This document shows positions 43,392 to 51,845 of a stretch of 64,000 bases of DNA, one piece after another. Source of the stretch: Pseudanabaena frigida (lineage in GTDB: Bacteria > Cyanobacteriota > Cyanobacteriia > Pseudanabaenales > Pseudanabaenaceae). Under the pieces are notes generated by a model. That model made no database searches. It was not told the DNA's origin and saw only the letters and a list, made by a program, of their open reading frames with translations. The position numbers were made by a program, and so were the translations under genes. The DNA is taken from assembly GCA_003242085.1 (NCBI GenBank), contig QBML01000029.1, forward strand, positions 1 to 64,000. The letters are read 5' to 3'. Position 1 is the stretch's first letter; every line of letters begins with the position of its first letter.

Positions 43392-43640
43392 CATCCAATA
43401 ATAGGGACGATCGAAGTTTTGGGAAGAAACCTTTAAAGACTTCTCATCATTGTTTTGAAACTACCAAAAACCATTTTGTCTTCCTCCTATGAGTCTTACT
43501 TAAGGTTCTGCGATTCAATCAAGAAACTATTTTTTGTGGCGAATCTTGAATCATTACTATTATTGTGTTAGATCGACAATTTTTCCCCATAGCATGTTTA
43601 GATTAACGCTTGTTTATCGTTGCTTAGGCAGTTTAACTAA

Positions 43641-44765
43641 ATGTATACAGTTTTAGAAGCGATCGCGACTGCCAACCCACCCTACAAACTCACCCAGTCT
43701 GAAGCAGCAGACTTTATGTTACAAACCGAAAGTTTATCCCCAACAATCAGAAAAAGAATTCCATCAATTTATGCCAACTCAGGAATTGATTATCGCTATA
43801 GCTGTATTTCCGATTATGGGGGAGATCTGCAAAAATTTGAACTATATCCACCTAATTGGGAACTGACACCAACTCCCACTACCTTTAGCCGCAATCAAAA
43901 ATATGCAACCTATGCTCCAAAAATTGCCCTGCAAGCAGCCGAACAGGCGATCGCGGAAGCAGAGCTTGAAGCAAAAGATATCACTCATATAATCATTGTT
44001 AGTTGTACGGGCTTTTCGGCTCCAGGTATAGATATTCACCTCATCAAGCATTTAGGGCTTTCCTACGCGATCTCCCGCACAATGATTGGTTTTATGGGCT
44101 GTCATGCGGCGTTTAATGGACTCAATGCAGCCCATGCGATTTGTCAAAGCGATCGCCAAGCTAAAGTTCTATTAGTTTGCGTTGAGTTATGTTCATTGCA
44201 TTTTCAAGTTGCGGATACTTTAGAAAATACAATTATCAATGCCATCTTTTCTGATGGAGCCGCCGCCGCAATTCTAACCTCACGACCATTCGCCGAAGCT
44301 GAAGGAAAGCTCGCCTATACCGATGGATATAGCTTATTGATTGAGAATACCGAAGAACATATGAATTGGACGATTGGTGATACTGGATTTCTGATGGGCT
44401 TATCACCCAAAGTTCCCGATGTAGTGGTCGGTCATTTACCCAATTATTTGAAAAACATATTAGATCAGCATCATCTCACTCAAAACGATCTCGACTTTTG
44501 GGCAATCCACCCAGGAGGAAGACGCATTATTGAAAAACTTCAATCAGTTTTAGAACTTAGCGATCGCATGGTTGCTGATTCCTTCGAGATTTTGCGGCGC
44601 TATGGCAATATGAGTTCGCCCACGATTCTATTTATCCTAAAGCGAATATTAGACAAGCATCAAGCGAGACTTCTCAACTCCCAAGATGCTAACTTTCAGA
44701 ATGGAATTGCTTTAGCCTTTGGCCCTGGACTGTCGATTGAAGGTTGTTTGTTTCAGACAGTCTAA
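43641..44765 (+). CDS. Type III polyketide synthase
   Basis: 374 aa chalcone-synthase-fold enzyme. The Cys-His-Asn triad is intact: Cys122 (SCTGFSAPG), His290 (AIHPGGRR), Asn323 (YGNMSSPTIL). It condenses a CoA starter with malonyl-CoA. The next gene is a methyltransferase, and an FAD oxidoreductase and MFS transporter follow after a break. This points to a methylated, oxidised alkylpyrone, resorcinol or quinone-like product. The product cannot be named from sequence. Confidence 0.92.
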   Translation: MYTVLEAIATANPPYKLTQSEAADFMLQTESLSPTIRKRIPSIYANSGIDYRYSCISDYGGDLQKFELYPPNWELTPTPTTFSRNQKYATYAPKIALQAAEQAIAEAELEAKDITHIIIVSCTGFSAPGIDIHLIKHLGLSYAISRTMIGFMGCHAAFNGLNAAHAICQSDRQAKVLLVCVELCSLHFQVADTLENTIINAIFSDGAAAAILTSRPFAEAEGKLAYTDGYSLLIENTEEHMNWTIGDTGFLMGLSPKVPDVVVGHLPNYLKNILDQHHLTQNDLDFWAIHPGGRRIIEKLQSVLELSDRMVADSFEILRRYGNMSSPTILFILKRILDKHQARLLNSQDANFQNGIALAFGPGLSIEGCLFQTV

Positions 44766-44792
44766 CCCTCTTACTATCATTCAGGAATATAT

Positions 44793-45527
44793 ATGCCTTC
44801 ATTTCAAATCCGCACCAATCAAGACGAATTGATGGATGACTTCACAATTCAGGATGAGCGTCTTACCGATGCATTAGAGCAACTGCGACCGATTAATCAA
44901 TTACTAGGAGGATATGCCACAACGATGGAAATAATTGCTCCTTTTTTAAAATCGCGTTCCAACCAAAAAACACGTATCCTTGATTTAGGAACGGGCATCG
45001 GAGACTTTCCTGAATACATTGTGCGTTGGGCTGCGACGCAATCACCTGCGATCGATGTTGAAGTTGTGGCGATCGATGCGAATCCTGTAACTGTCGATTA
45101 TGCGCGTTCGGCATTACAAAAGCGATTGCCGCTAAATCTCCAATCAAAGATTAAAGTCGAAGTCGCCGATGCCCTCGCGCTTCCCTATGCTGACGATGAG
45201 TTCGATCTAGCGATCGCTGCTATGTTTCTCCATCATTTTGCCCATGAGAATGCCGTGCAAATTGTGCGATCGATGCAACGAGTATCTAAGCATGGAGTTT
45301 TGATTAACGACTTACATCGCCATCCTTTTGCCTATTACGGTATCTATGCTCTTACAAGGCTTTTACCTGCTGCGCCAATGGTTCGTAATGATGCACCACT
45401 TTCAGTCCTGCGCGGTTTTAAATTCCCAGAATTAAAAAGTATCGCCGAATCAGCAGGATTAATTAATTTCTCTCTCAAATGGCGCTATGCCTTTCGTTGG
45501 GTACTAAGCACAGTAAATTCTAAATAG
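44793..45527 (+). CDS. SAM-dependent class I methyltransferase of the PKS cluster
   Basis: 244 aa Rossmann methyltransferase. SAM motif ILDLGTGIGDFPEYIV near residue 61, acidic motif VVAIDANPVTVDYA and VADALALPYADDEFDLAIAAMFLHHF. Starts 27 bp after the PKS gene, so it is in the same operon and should methylate the polyketide. The last 8 bp overlap the convergent HNH gene. Confidence 0.88.
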   Translation: MPSFQIRTNQDELMDDFTIQDERLTDALEQLRPINQLLGGYATTMEIIAPFLKSRSNQKTRILDLGTGIGDFPEYIVRWAATQSPAIDVEVVAIDANPVTVDYARSALQKRLPLNLQSKIKVEVADALALPYADDEFDLAIAAMFLHHFAHENAVQIVRSMQRVSKHGVLINDLHRHPFAYYGIYALTRLLPAAPMVRNDAPLSVLRGFKFPELKSIAESAGLINFSLKWRYAFRWVLSTVNSK

Positions 45528-45951
45528 CAAGATTAGGTGGATGTTCTCCTATTTTCACCCACATTCTACGTATACGAATTAACTCAGGTCGATTCATTTT
45601 TAAGGCGGCAATGGTTGCTCTGCCAGTTGGATTAATTCCAATAATTTCTGTGCTATCTTCTCCCCAATTGAACACATCTAACCATCGTTGAAGATGAGGA
45701 TGAAATAGTGAAATTACTTCTTGGCTTAATGGATCGGTTGCAGTCTGACGTGATGATTTATAGCGATTGCAAGAAGGGCAAGAAAGGCATAGATTCTCAA
45801 ATGTTGTTTCTCCGCCCAATGAGCGAGGAAGAATATGTTCAATTTCAAATGTCGTTACAATTAGGGCTTCAGCCGTTTGACAATAAGCACAACAGTTAGA
45901 AAATCGACTACGAATTTGACGTTGTAAATCGACAGAGATGTAAACACTCAC
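45520..45951 (-). CDS. HNH endonuclease
   Basis: 143 aa. CAYCQ, then FEIEHILPRSLGGETTFENLCLSCPSCNRYKSSR gives the full HNH pattern with zinc Cys pairs. Its start overlaps the upstream gene by 4 bp. The pair is on the opposite strand to the polyketide genes and divides them. May act in a small defence or addiction pair, or be a former homing-type nuclease. Confidence 0.88.
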   Translation of the reverse strand: MSVYISVDLQRQIRSRFSNCCAYCQTAEALIVTTFEIEHILPRSLGGETTFENLCLSCPSCNRYKSSRQTATDPLSQEVISLFHPHLQRWLDVFNWGEDSTEIIGINPTGRATIAALKMNRPELIRIRRMWVKIGEHPPNLAI

Positions 45952-46280
45952 GCAGATTTTGCATAGGTCTCTATGCTTTTTAAAGTATACCTAGCCCTAG
46001 TTTTGAGAATATTTAACTGATCTACTCTCACCAACAGTCGATCTAAATTGGCTAACTCATCGGTTGAAAGGACGTTTTCAGAATTACGCGCCAACATTTC
46101 ACTAAGTTGTTGTTGAGAGTCAGATGTTAATTTACTCTCAGCTAATGCTTCTAGTTCAGGAATACTTAGACCTTGTAGTAAGTCAGGATCGATATTTGCA
46201 GTCAAACGATTGTAGGTTGTGATATCTAACACAACTCCAACTTTTTCGCCTTGCTGGTCAGTTATATATTGCAGAGACAT
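45948..46280 (-). CDS. Partner of the HNH gene, antitoxin-like
   Basis: 110 aa. Starts MSLQYITDQQGEKVGVVLDITTYNRL, which resembles prevent-host-death/antitoxin-type N-termini (a short beta strand, then VVLD). The C-terminal half is helical. Overlaps the HNH start (ATGA-type). This two-gene pair is common in cyanobacteria. Function inferred only from context. Confidence 0.7.
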   Translation of the reverse strand: MSLQYITDQQGEKVGVVLDITTYNRLTANIDPDLLQGLSIPELEALAESKLTSDSQQQLSEMLARNSENVLSTDELANLDRLLVRVDQLNILKTRARYTLKSIETYAKSA

Positions 46281-46419
46281 GGCTTTTGCAGATTATTGAG
46301 GCTACTAGGCAATTTAGTCTTCCTTCAAGATACAAGCAAGAAATTCTAAGGTCAAGTTTACAAAGAATGATTTTTAGTAAGTTAAAATTATCAGAGAAAA
46401 GCAAAATAGATTCGGATAA

Positions 46420-46602
46420 ATGATAAGTAAGTTATTAAAGAGGATAACTCGTGGAACCGTTAAGAGTGCAAGCAAATCTGTTAAGACTGCAAAAGTTTTG
46501 CCTAGAAAAGTTAGTAAAACGCTAAATCAAACAAACGAAATCGTAACTGCGAGCATTTTGCTCGTTATTGTCGGAATGAAGTATGGAGGATATGAGGGCT
46601 GA
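46420..46602 (+). CDS. Small hypothetical protein with one membrane helix
   Basis: 60 aa, a strongly basic N-terminus (RITRGTVKSASKSVKTAKVLPRK) followed by a hydrophobic segment ASILLVIVGMKYGG. No family recognised. It lies between the HNH pair and the FAD oxidoreductase. GGAT is the only ribosome-site hint. Confidence 0.35.
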   Translation: MISKLLKRITRGTVKSASKSVKTAKVLPRKVSKTLNQTNEIVTASILLVIVGMKYGGYEG

Positions 46603-46728
46603 CCTTTGTAAACCTGAAATTTAGGTTAATGAATTTGTACGAGATAAATTCTTTCCATTGAAATCAAAGTATTCTTCTGGTTTCGCGTAACATCATTTCA
46701 TTAGAAGTAATGCTGTCAAGAGTAATAA

Positions 46729-47889
46729 ATGAATTATGATGCGATCGCGATCGGGGCTGGGCTATCGGGCTGTAGTGCCGCCATTCAACTAGCAAAACTC
46801 GGTTATCGAGTTCTCCTGCTAGAGCAAAGTCATTATCCAGTGCATAAACTCTGTGGCGAGTTTCTATCTATTGAAGTTACTGAAGCATTTGAGAATTTAG
46901 GAGTGCTAGAACGGGTTCGTAAAGTCGGCGCACATCCGATTCATCGCGCTTATCTAACTACCTCTAGCGGTGCATCATTTCGGAGCGCTCTCCCCAGCGC
47001 TGCACTAGGACTGAGTCGCTATCAACTAGATTTGATGCTATTCCAACGGGCGCAAGAATTACATGTTGATTGTCAAGATAACACCAAGGTTTTAGGTGTA
47101 GTTGGGAACTTGCAAGATGGATTTACGGTGAATACTAGTAAAGGAGACTTTACTGGACGTGTAGTATTAGGCGCTTTTGGGAAACGATCGCCTCTCGATC
47201 GCACACTCAATCGAGAATTTATCCAAAAAAAATCACCTTGGATTGCTTATAAAGGACATTTTACTGGCGTTGATATTGGTGATGCGATCGAATTGCACAG
47301 TTTCCCAAATGGATATTGTGGACTATCGCAAATTGAAACAGGGGAAATTAATGTTTGTTGGATTGCCCATGAAAGAGTAATGAAAGAGCCGACACACAAA
47401 GATCTGGGTATTCCCGAATCTTTAGCTAAAAACCCAGTATTAGCCGATCGCTTTCACAATATGCAAAGAGTTTCAACCTCATTGCAAGGATTGAGTCAGA
47501 TTACCTTTGCTCTTAAAGGAAACTTTCATGGCGATATTTGCATGATTGGCGATACGGCGGGAATGATTACGCCGCTTTGTGGGGATGGTATGGCGATGGC
47601 GTTGCGGTCGGCGGAAATTGCCGTTCCTTTTGTCAGCCAGTTTTTAGAGCATCAACTCAGCGCGATCACCTTTAAGCAACAATATGCGATCGCTTGGCGC
47701 AAGGAGTTTCAAACGCGATTGCAACTAGGTCGGTTCATGCATAATTGCTTTGTGCAACCACCACTGGCGAATATCGGTGTGAGCCTATGTCAAATGGTTC
47801 CCGCCTTAGGAAATTGGATTATCGGCGCTACTCGCGGTAAACCCAATCATTTAGTCAGCTACGATTTTGCCAGTAATGCGCTCTCCTAA
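46729..47889 (+). CDS. FAD-dependent oxidoreductase of the PKS cluster
   Basis: 386 aa, geranylgeranyl-reductase/monooxygenase-like fold. FAD motif AIGAGLSGCSAAIQLAKLGY at the N-terminus, then GEFLSIEV, and the second FAD motif DICMIGDTAGMITPLCGDGMAMALRSAE near residue 265. Genes of this type commonly sit with a type III PKS and a methyltransferase. The 1.2-kb gap to the methyltransferase is filled by opposite-strand genes. Ends overlap the convergent MFS gene by 39 bp. Confidence 0.88.
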   Translation: MNYDAIAIGAGLSGCSAAIQLAKLGYRVLLLEQSHYPVHKLCGEFLSIEVTEAFENLGVLERVRKVGAHPIHRAYLTTSSGASFRSALPSAALGLSRYQLDLMLFQRAQELHVDCQDNTKVLGVVGNLQDGFTVNTSKGDFTGRVVLGAFGKRSPLDRTLNREFIQKKSPWIAYKGHFTGVDIGDAIELHSFPNGYCGLSQIETGEINVCWIAHERVMKEPTHKDLGIPESLAKNPVLADRFHNMQRVSTSLQGLSQITFALKGNFHGDICMIGDTAGMITPLCGDGMAMALRSAEIAVPFVSQFLEHQLSAITFKQQYAIAWRKEFQTRLQLGRFMHNCFVQPPLANIGVSLCQMVPALGNWIIGATRGKPNHLVSYDFASNALS

Positions 47890-49113
47890 GGCAATGCCAA
47901 CTCCAGCGATTAGGAAAGAGATCGCCGTTAACACGATCGCATTCGTCATTGAGAGCATGTCCGCAGGTTTAGGGACTAAATAACCAAAAATCGCGATCGC
48001 CCCTGATAGACCCCCAAAAAATGTGCCAACGGTCAAACCTCCGAGAGATTTGGGAACCATTGTGAGCGCAAAGGCAATCATGCCATTGTTCACCGCACTG
48101 AGACAGGTGAGCATAAATAGAATGCTGATGATAGCGGCGATCGCGCCATAACCAAGCGATAACAATCCCAAACCTGCCGCAATTCCGCCCAAGCTAACGA
48201 TCATCAGTCGTTTGTTATCAATTAACTTTGAGATGCTTCCCGTCATGAGAGCTAGCAATCCTTGAGCAATCAGTGCTGAACCCATTAGCACCTCAAAAGA
48301 GAAGCCTGTAAAACTTGTAAGATCGGCTTTGATCGCTCTGGGTAATACATCCCCCATTAGTAAGCGGATTCCTAAGCCGATCGCTGCCCCAACAAACATG
48401 ACGATCGCTAAGTTGAGCAAACATTCTCGAATTGGTAAGGGTTCGTTTTTTTCTAATTCGGGATTGAGGTTTTTGGGAATATAGATCATCGCACTTCGTA
48501 AGCCTGCTACGCTTGCTAGTAATACAATCGAGGCGATCGTAAAAGTTGCAGGTGCGCCCAGTCCCAAAATGAATTTTGTTGCCAAAGGTTTGATCGAACC
48601 AACAAAACCACCGACTAGAGTTAAAACACTTCCTGCCTGCGGTAATTTTGTTGCTCCTGCGAAGATACCGAGCAAGCACATGACAGGACTCCGAAAAGTC
48701 GCCATGACGAGCGCCCATAGAAGAGCTAAACCGATCAAAATTATGCGCGTAATTTCGTTTGCTCCACCGAAAATGACAGCACAGGGCAAGCCAATAAATA
48801 AAGCCGTCGAAGCGATCGCGGCGGCAACAATGAAGGGCATTCGCGAGCTATACCAACGCTGCCAGCGATCGGACAGACCTCCAAATAGTGGCTCGACGAT
48901 TACAGCGATCGCGCTTTCAATTACTAATATCAGCGCCGTTAGTTGTTGTGCTTGACTAGCGGAATAGCTAAATACCTGTTCGATAAACTGTGGCAAATAG
49001 ATCCCGTAAGCAATCCAAGTCAGCGACATAGCTCCCTGAACTGATGCTAATCCCCATACTTGGAGCCAACGCACTTGATTAGATGCTCGATCTGATGATG
49101 TGGCGATCGCCAT
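47851..49113 (-). CDS. MFS transporter
   Basis: 420 aa, about 12 membrane helices. Starts LQVWGLASVQGAMSLTWIAYGIYLPQFIEQVF, with the family loop GGLSDRWQRWYSSRMPFI between helices 2 and 3 and its counterpart near GSISKLIDNKR. A candidate exporter for the polyketide made by the neighbouring genes; the substrate is unknown. Its 3' end lies inside the FAD oxidoreductase gene on the other strand. Confidence 0.85.
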   Translation of the reverse strand: MAIATSSDRASNQVRWLQVWGLASVQGAMSLTWIAYGIYLPQFIEQVFSYSASQAQQLTALILVIESAIAVIVEPLFGGLSDRWQRWYSSRMPFIVAAAIASTALFIGLPCAVIFGGANEITRIILIGLALLWALVMATFRSPVMCLLGIFAGATKLPQAGSVLTLVGGFVGSIKPLATKFILGLGAPATFTIASIVLLASVAGLRSAMIYIPKNLNPELEKNEPLPIRECLLNLAIVMFVGAAIGLGIRLLMGDVLPRAIKADLTSFTGFSFEVLMGSALIAQGLLALMTGSISKLIDNKRLMIVSLGGIAAGLGLLSLGYGAIAAIISILFMLTCLSAVNNGMIAFALTMVPKSLGGLTVGTFFGGLSGAIAIFGYLVPKPADMLSMTNAIVLTAISFLIAGVGIALGERITGKIVAD

Positions 49114-49157
49114 AAAGCTTTCCTCGTTTTATAGCGCTTTGCGCTATGCCTAAAACC

Positions 49158-49206
49158 AAATAATTTTTAAAAAGCCTTGCTAAACAAGGCTTTTTAAAAA
49201 TTATTT
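49158..49206. repeat. Perfect 22-bp hairpin
   Basis: AAATAATTTTTAAAAAGCCT extends to TG and its complement (49185-49206) around CTAAA. Shares the core with the hairpin at 25117 and is likewise followed by GGACAA. Confidence 0.75.
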
Positions 49207-49255
49207 GGACAATACCCATTAAGCAAGAGAGTCTTGTCATGGCTCTCTTTAATTT

Positions 49256-49909
49256 TTATTTCAATATACAGCCTTGCAGAGAGGTTGTGCCGTCAGGCAT
49301 TGTTGCACGGCAAAGATTAGCTTGGCTCAAATCAACATTGGTGACATTCGCATTGGTGAGATCGGCACGATATAGATCCGCACCCTTAAGATTTGCACCT
49401 GTCAAGTCAGCACCATAAAGGCTCGCATTCCGCAAAGAGGCATTGCTAAGATTGGCTCGGTTGAGTTTTGCATAGACCAACTCGATATCGATCAAATTGG
49501 CATTCTGCAAATTTGCTTCGGTAAGGTCAGCATATTTCCAGCGACTATTTCTCGCATTTGTGCCAGACAAATTTGCTTGAATCAAATCGCTATTAATCAA
49601 GAAAGTATTCCGTAGATCGGAGTTACTAAGATCCGCACCGCGAAAATCAGCATAATACATAGTACTAAAAGCTAAAATCACTCCAGAGAGCGCACTCTTT
49701 CGCAAATCTGCAACATCGAGAAATGACTCACGCAAATCAGCACCAGTTGCTTGAATGCCGCTTAGTTCGCAACGCTGACAAGTACGATGTTCTAATAAAG
49801 ACTGGAGATGTGCGGCATTTTGCGCTTGAACGCTCGATGTCATACCAATTGTCACGATGCTAGCAGTGAAAGCGCTAGCGATCGCAGTAGTAAAGGCTGT
49901 TAACTTCAT
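49256..49909 (-). CDS. Secreted pentapeptide-repeat protein, second
   Basis: 217 aa. Signal peptide MKLTAFTTAIASAFTASIVTIG...VQAQN with likely cleavage after VQA (residue 29). A Cys pair in RTCQRCELSGIQATGADL, then about 25 pentapeptide units such as ADLRG, ANLQN, ANLSN and ADLYR, and a C-terminal Cys. More regular and longer than the protein at 119-622. Function unknown. Confidence 0.88.
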   Translation of the reverse strand: MKLTAFTTAIASAFTASIVTIGMTSSVQAQNAAHLQSLLEHRTCQRCELSGIQATGADLRESFLDVADLRKSALSGVILAFSTMYYADFRGADLSNSDLRNTFLINSDLIQANLSGTNARNSRWKYADLTEANLQNANLIDIELVYAKLNRANLSNASLRNASLYGADLTGANLKGADLYRADLTNANVTNVDLSQANLCRATMPDGTTSLQGCILK

Positions 49910-49972
49910 GAGAAAGTACCTAAATTTAGCAATCCCTTACTAATTGTTATCACACCAACTCCCACTACAACA

Positions 49973-50221
49973 CAGCAAAATGTAACAAAAATTAGAAAGT
50001 ATCGAGGTTGCTTCGCACCTTCGATACTTTTTGAGAGCAGCAAAATGTAACAAAAATTAGAAAGTATCGAGGCTGCTTCGCGCCTTCGATACTTTTTTAG
50101 AACAGCAAAATGTAGTGAAAATTAGAAATTGTCAAGGCAACGGAACATCTTAGGCGCTTTTATGAAACAGAAAAACTAGCAAGTATAAAGGCTGATTTTT
50201 AACTACGATACTTTTTTATAG
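49973..50221. repeat. Four tandem 65-bp repeats
   Basis: Units start with CAG at 49973, 50038, 50103 and 50168, an exact 65-bp period. Copies 1 and 2 are nearly identical and each contains a hairpin AAGTATCGAGG...CCTTCGATACTTT with a GCTTCGC tip. Copies 3 and 4 are degenerate. No reading frame. Confidence 0.8.
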
Positions 50222-50272
50222 CGAGAAGAGGATATGTGGTGCTTCGCACCACATATCCTCTTCTCGCTATAA
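50216..50272. repeat. Perfect 27-bp hairpin
   Basis: Arms 50216-50242 and 50246-50272 with loop TTC; inner sequence GTGGTGC/GCACCAC. Follows the tandem array and precedes the terC promoter. Confidence 0.8.
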
Positions 50273-50376
50273 CGGTTTTGCAGCGTGATATTGCATAATT
50301 TTAATTCTCTAGCCGATAGTCTAATGTTTTGTATACTAATAATGTTTTGTTGATTTTTTGTTGTGGATCCCACTGA

Positions 50377-51093
50377 ATGTTCGAGCAGTTTCTAAATACG
50401 GATGTTTCATTCTTTAGGGTTGAAGTCATCCCCATTTTGGTGGTGCTGATTCTTCTAGAGGCGATTCTGTCTGCTGACAACGCGATCGCTCTTGCCGCGA
50501 TCGTAAGGAGTCTACCAGACCCAAAGCAGGAGGAATGGGCGCTACGTTATGGCTTAATTGGGGCTTTTGTATTACGAGTCGTCTTAATTTTTACCGCAAC
50601 ATGGGTAATCAAATATTGGCAGTTTGAGTTAGCAGGTTCTCTTTATCTGCTCTGGCTTGCAGGTAAATTTTTCTTAGAAAAGTCGCAAGACGGACATGAT
50701 GCTAAGCATCCAGTGCGGATGGCGGATAAGTTATGGCAAGTTGTAGCGCTAGTATCACTTACTGACTTAGCATTTTCGCTAGACAGTGTGACGGCTGCCG
50801 TAGCAGTTGCACAAGAAACTTGGCTAGTACTAATTGGTGGGGTAGCAGGAATTATCACACTGCGTTTTTTGGCAGGTCTTTTTATTAAATGGTTGGAAGA
50901 ATTTACGCACCTTGAGTCGGCAGGCTATTTGATTGTTTTGTTGGTAGGATTGCGCCTATTTATCAAAGTATTTTCTGATAGCCTTGTTCCTCCTGAATGG
51001 TTAATGCTGTCTTGCATTGGTCTGGTTTTTCTATGGGGATTCTCTAAGCGCGAACCTCTAGATGATGTCGAAGCGATCGCCGATCCAAAGTAA
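50377..51093 (+). CDS. TerC-family integral membrane protein
   Basis: 238 aa, about seven membrane helices. ILLEAILSADNAIALAAIV near residue 25 and LTDLAFSLDSVTAAVAVAQE near 132 are the two paired acidic motifs of the family. TerC proteins are linked to tellurite resistance, thylakoid assembly and Mn2+ export. No yybP-ykoY element was seen upstream of this gene. Confidence 0.9.
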   Translation: MFEQFLNTDVSFFRVEVIPILVVLILLEAILSADNAIALAAIVRSLPDPKQEEWALRYGLIGAFVLRVVLIFTATWVIKYWQFELAGSLYLLWLAGKFFLEKSQDGHDAKHPVRMADKLWQVVALVSLTDLAFSLDSVTAAVAVAQETWLVLIGGVAGIITLRFLAGLFIKWLEEFTHLESAGYLIVLLVGLRLFIKVFSDSLVPPEWLMLSCIGLVFLWGFSKREPLDDVEAIADPK

Positions 51094-51123
51094 AGAAATT
51101 GCAGCACTTTGCGCTTAAGTCCA

Positions 51124-51178
51124 AACTAAGAAAAACCTTAAAATTGTTGCTTTGCAGAGATTTTAAGGTTTTTCTTTT
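51124..51178. repeat. Hairpin after terC-family gene
   Basis: AAACTAAGAAAAACCTTAAA and its complement around a GCTTTGC tip with mismatches. Probably also a terminator. Confidence 0.65.
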
Positions 51179-51341
51179 GGTTCGTTTGCTCGGTAATTGC
51201 TGTAAGAGGGGGAATGCTTAGTGTTCCTCCTCTTTTTTGAGCGCAATTTTTGGTATAAAGACTGTGGGCAGCGATCGCGTTATTCTGCTAAGCCGATTAT
51301 TTTCACAGCAACAACGACAGCAAAAAGGAAAAAGTAGTCAG

Positions 51342-51728
51342 ATGTTTGAATATCCCGAAGACCTAAAATACACTAACTCCCACGAATACATTCGATTAGA
51401 AGATGATACTGTCACCGTGGGGATTACTGCTTTTGCGATCGATCAACTAGGCGATATTGTATTTCTCGATCTCCCAGAAGTCGGAACAAAGGTAGAGAAA
51501 GGTCAAACCTTCGGGACGATCGAGTCTGTCAAAGCCGTGGAAGATATCTATTCACCTGTAACGGGGACAGTGGTGGAAGCAAATACAGCTTTAGTTGATG
51601 AACCAGAAAATATTGCTAACGATCCCTACGGTGCGTCGTGGTTGCTCAAAGTTAATATCGAAGATGAAAACGAACTTAGTGACACCATGTCTTCCAGCGA
51701 ATATCGCGATAAAGTAGAAGGTAAATAA
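51342..51728 (+). CDS. gcvH: Glycine cleavage system H protein
   Basis: 128 aa from the ATG at 51342 (MFEYPEDLKYTNSHEY), the usual start. The lipoyl lysine is Lys64 in GTIESVKAVEDIYSP. Carries the aminomethyl intermediate between the P, T and L proteins. The frame is open from a TTG at 51237, but those 35 residues are not family-like. gcvP and gcvT are not adjacent. Confidence 0.96.
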   Translation: MFEYPEDLKYTNSHEYIRLEDDTVTVGITAFAIDQLGDIVFLDLPEVGTKVEKGQTFGTIESVKAVEDIYSPVTGTVVEANTALVDEPENIANDPYGASWLLKVNIEDENELSDTMSSSEYRDKVEGK

Positions 51729-51756
51729 CTAAAAAGAGCTTAAGGGTTGTGCAATT

Positions 51757-51822
51757 TAATAAGGAACCAATTTTTGTGTGGCGCGGCAAAGCAGCACCAC
51801 ACAAAAATTGGTTCCTTGTTTT
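51757..51822. repeat. AATAAGGAACC-family palindrome, copy 2
   Basis: AAGGAACCAATTTTTGTGTG pairs with CACACAAAAATTGGTTCCTT, tip GCGCGGCAAAGCAGC. Same outer sequence as the copy at 33593, with a different stem. Confidence 0.8.
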
Positions 51823-51845
51823 ACGGCGAGAGCTTTACGCTCTTT

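Noticed and set aside
48569-48955. 128-codon plus-strand ORF in the MFS gene
   Set aside because: Antisense shadow of a clear membrane transporter; composition fits complemented hydrophobic codons.
49973-50221. CRISPR array or origin iterons
   Set aside because: Units are directly adjacent with a 65-bp period and internal hairpins, and no cas or replication genes are near.
50377-51093. yybP-ykoY riboswitch before the TerC-family gene
   Set aside because: The conserved loop strings found at 4979-5100 are absent from the 50273-50376 leader.
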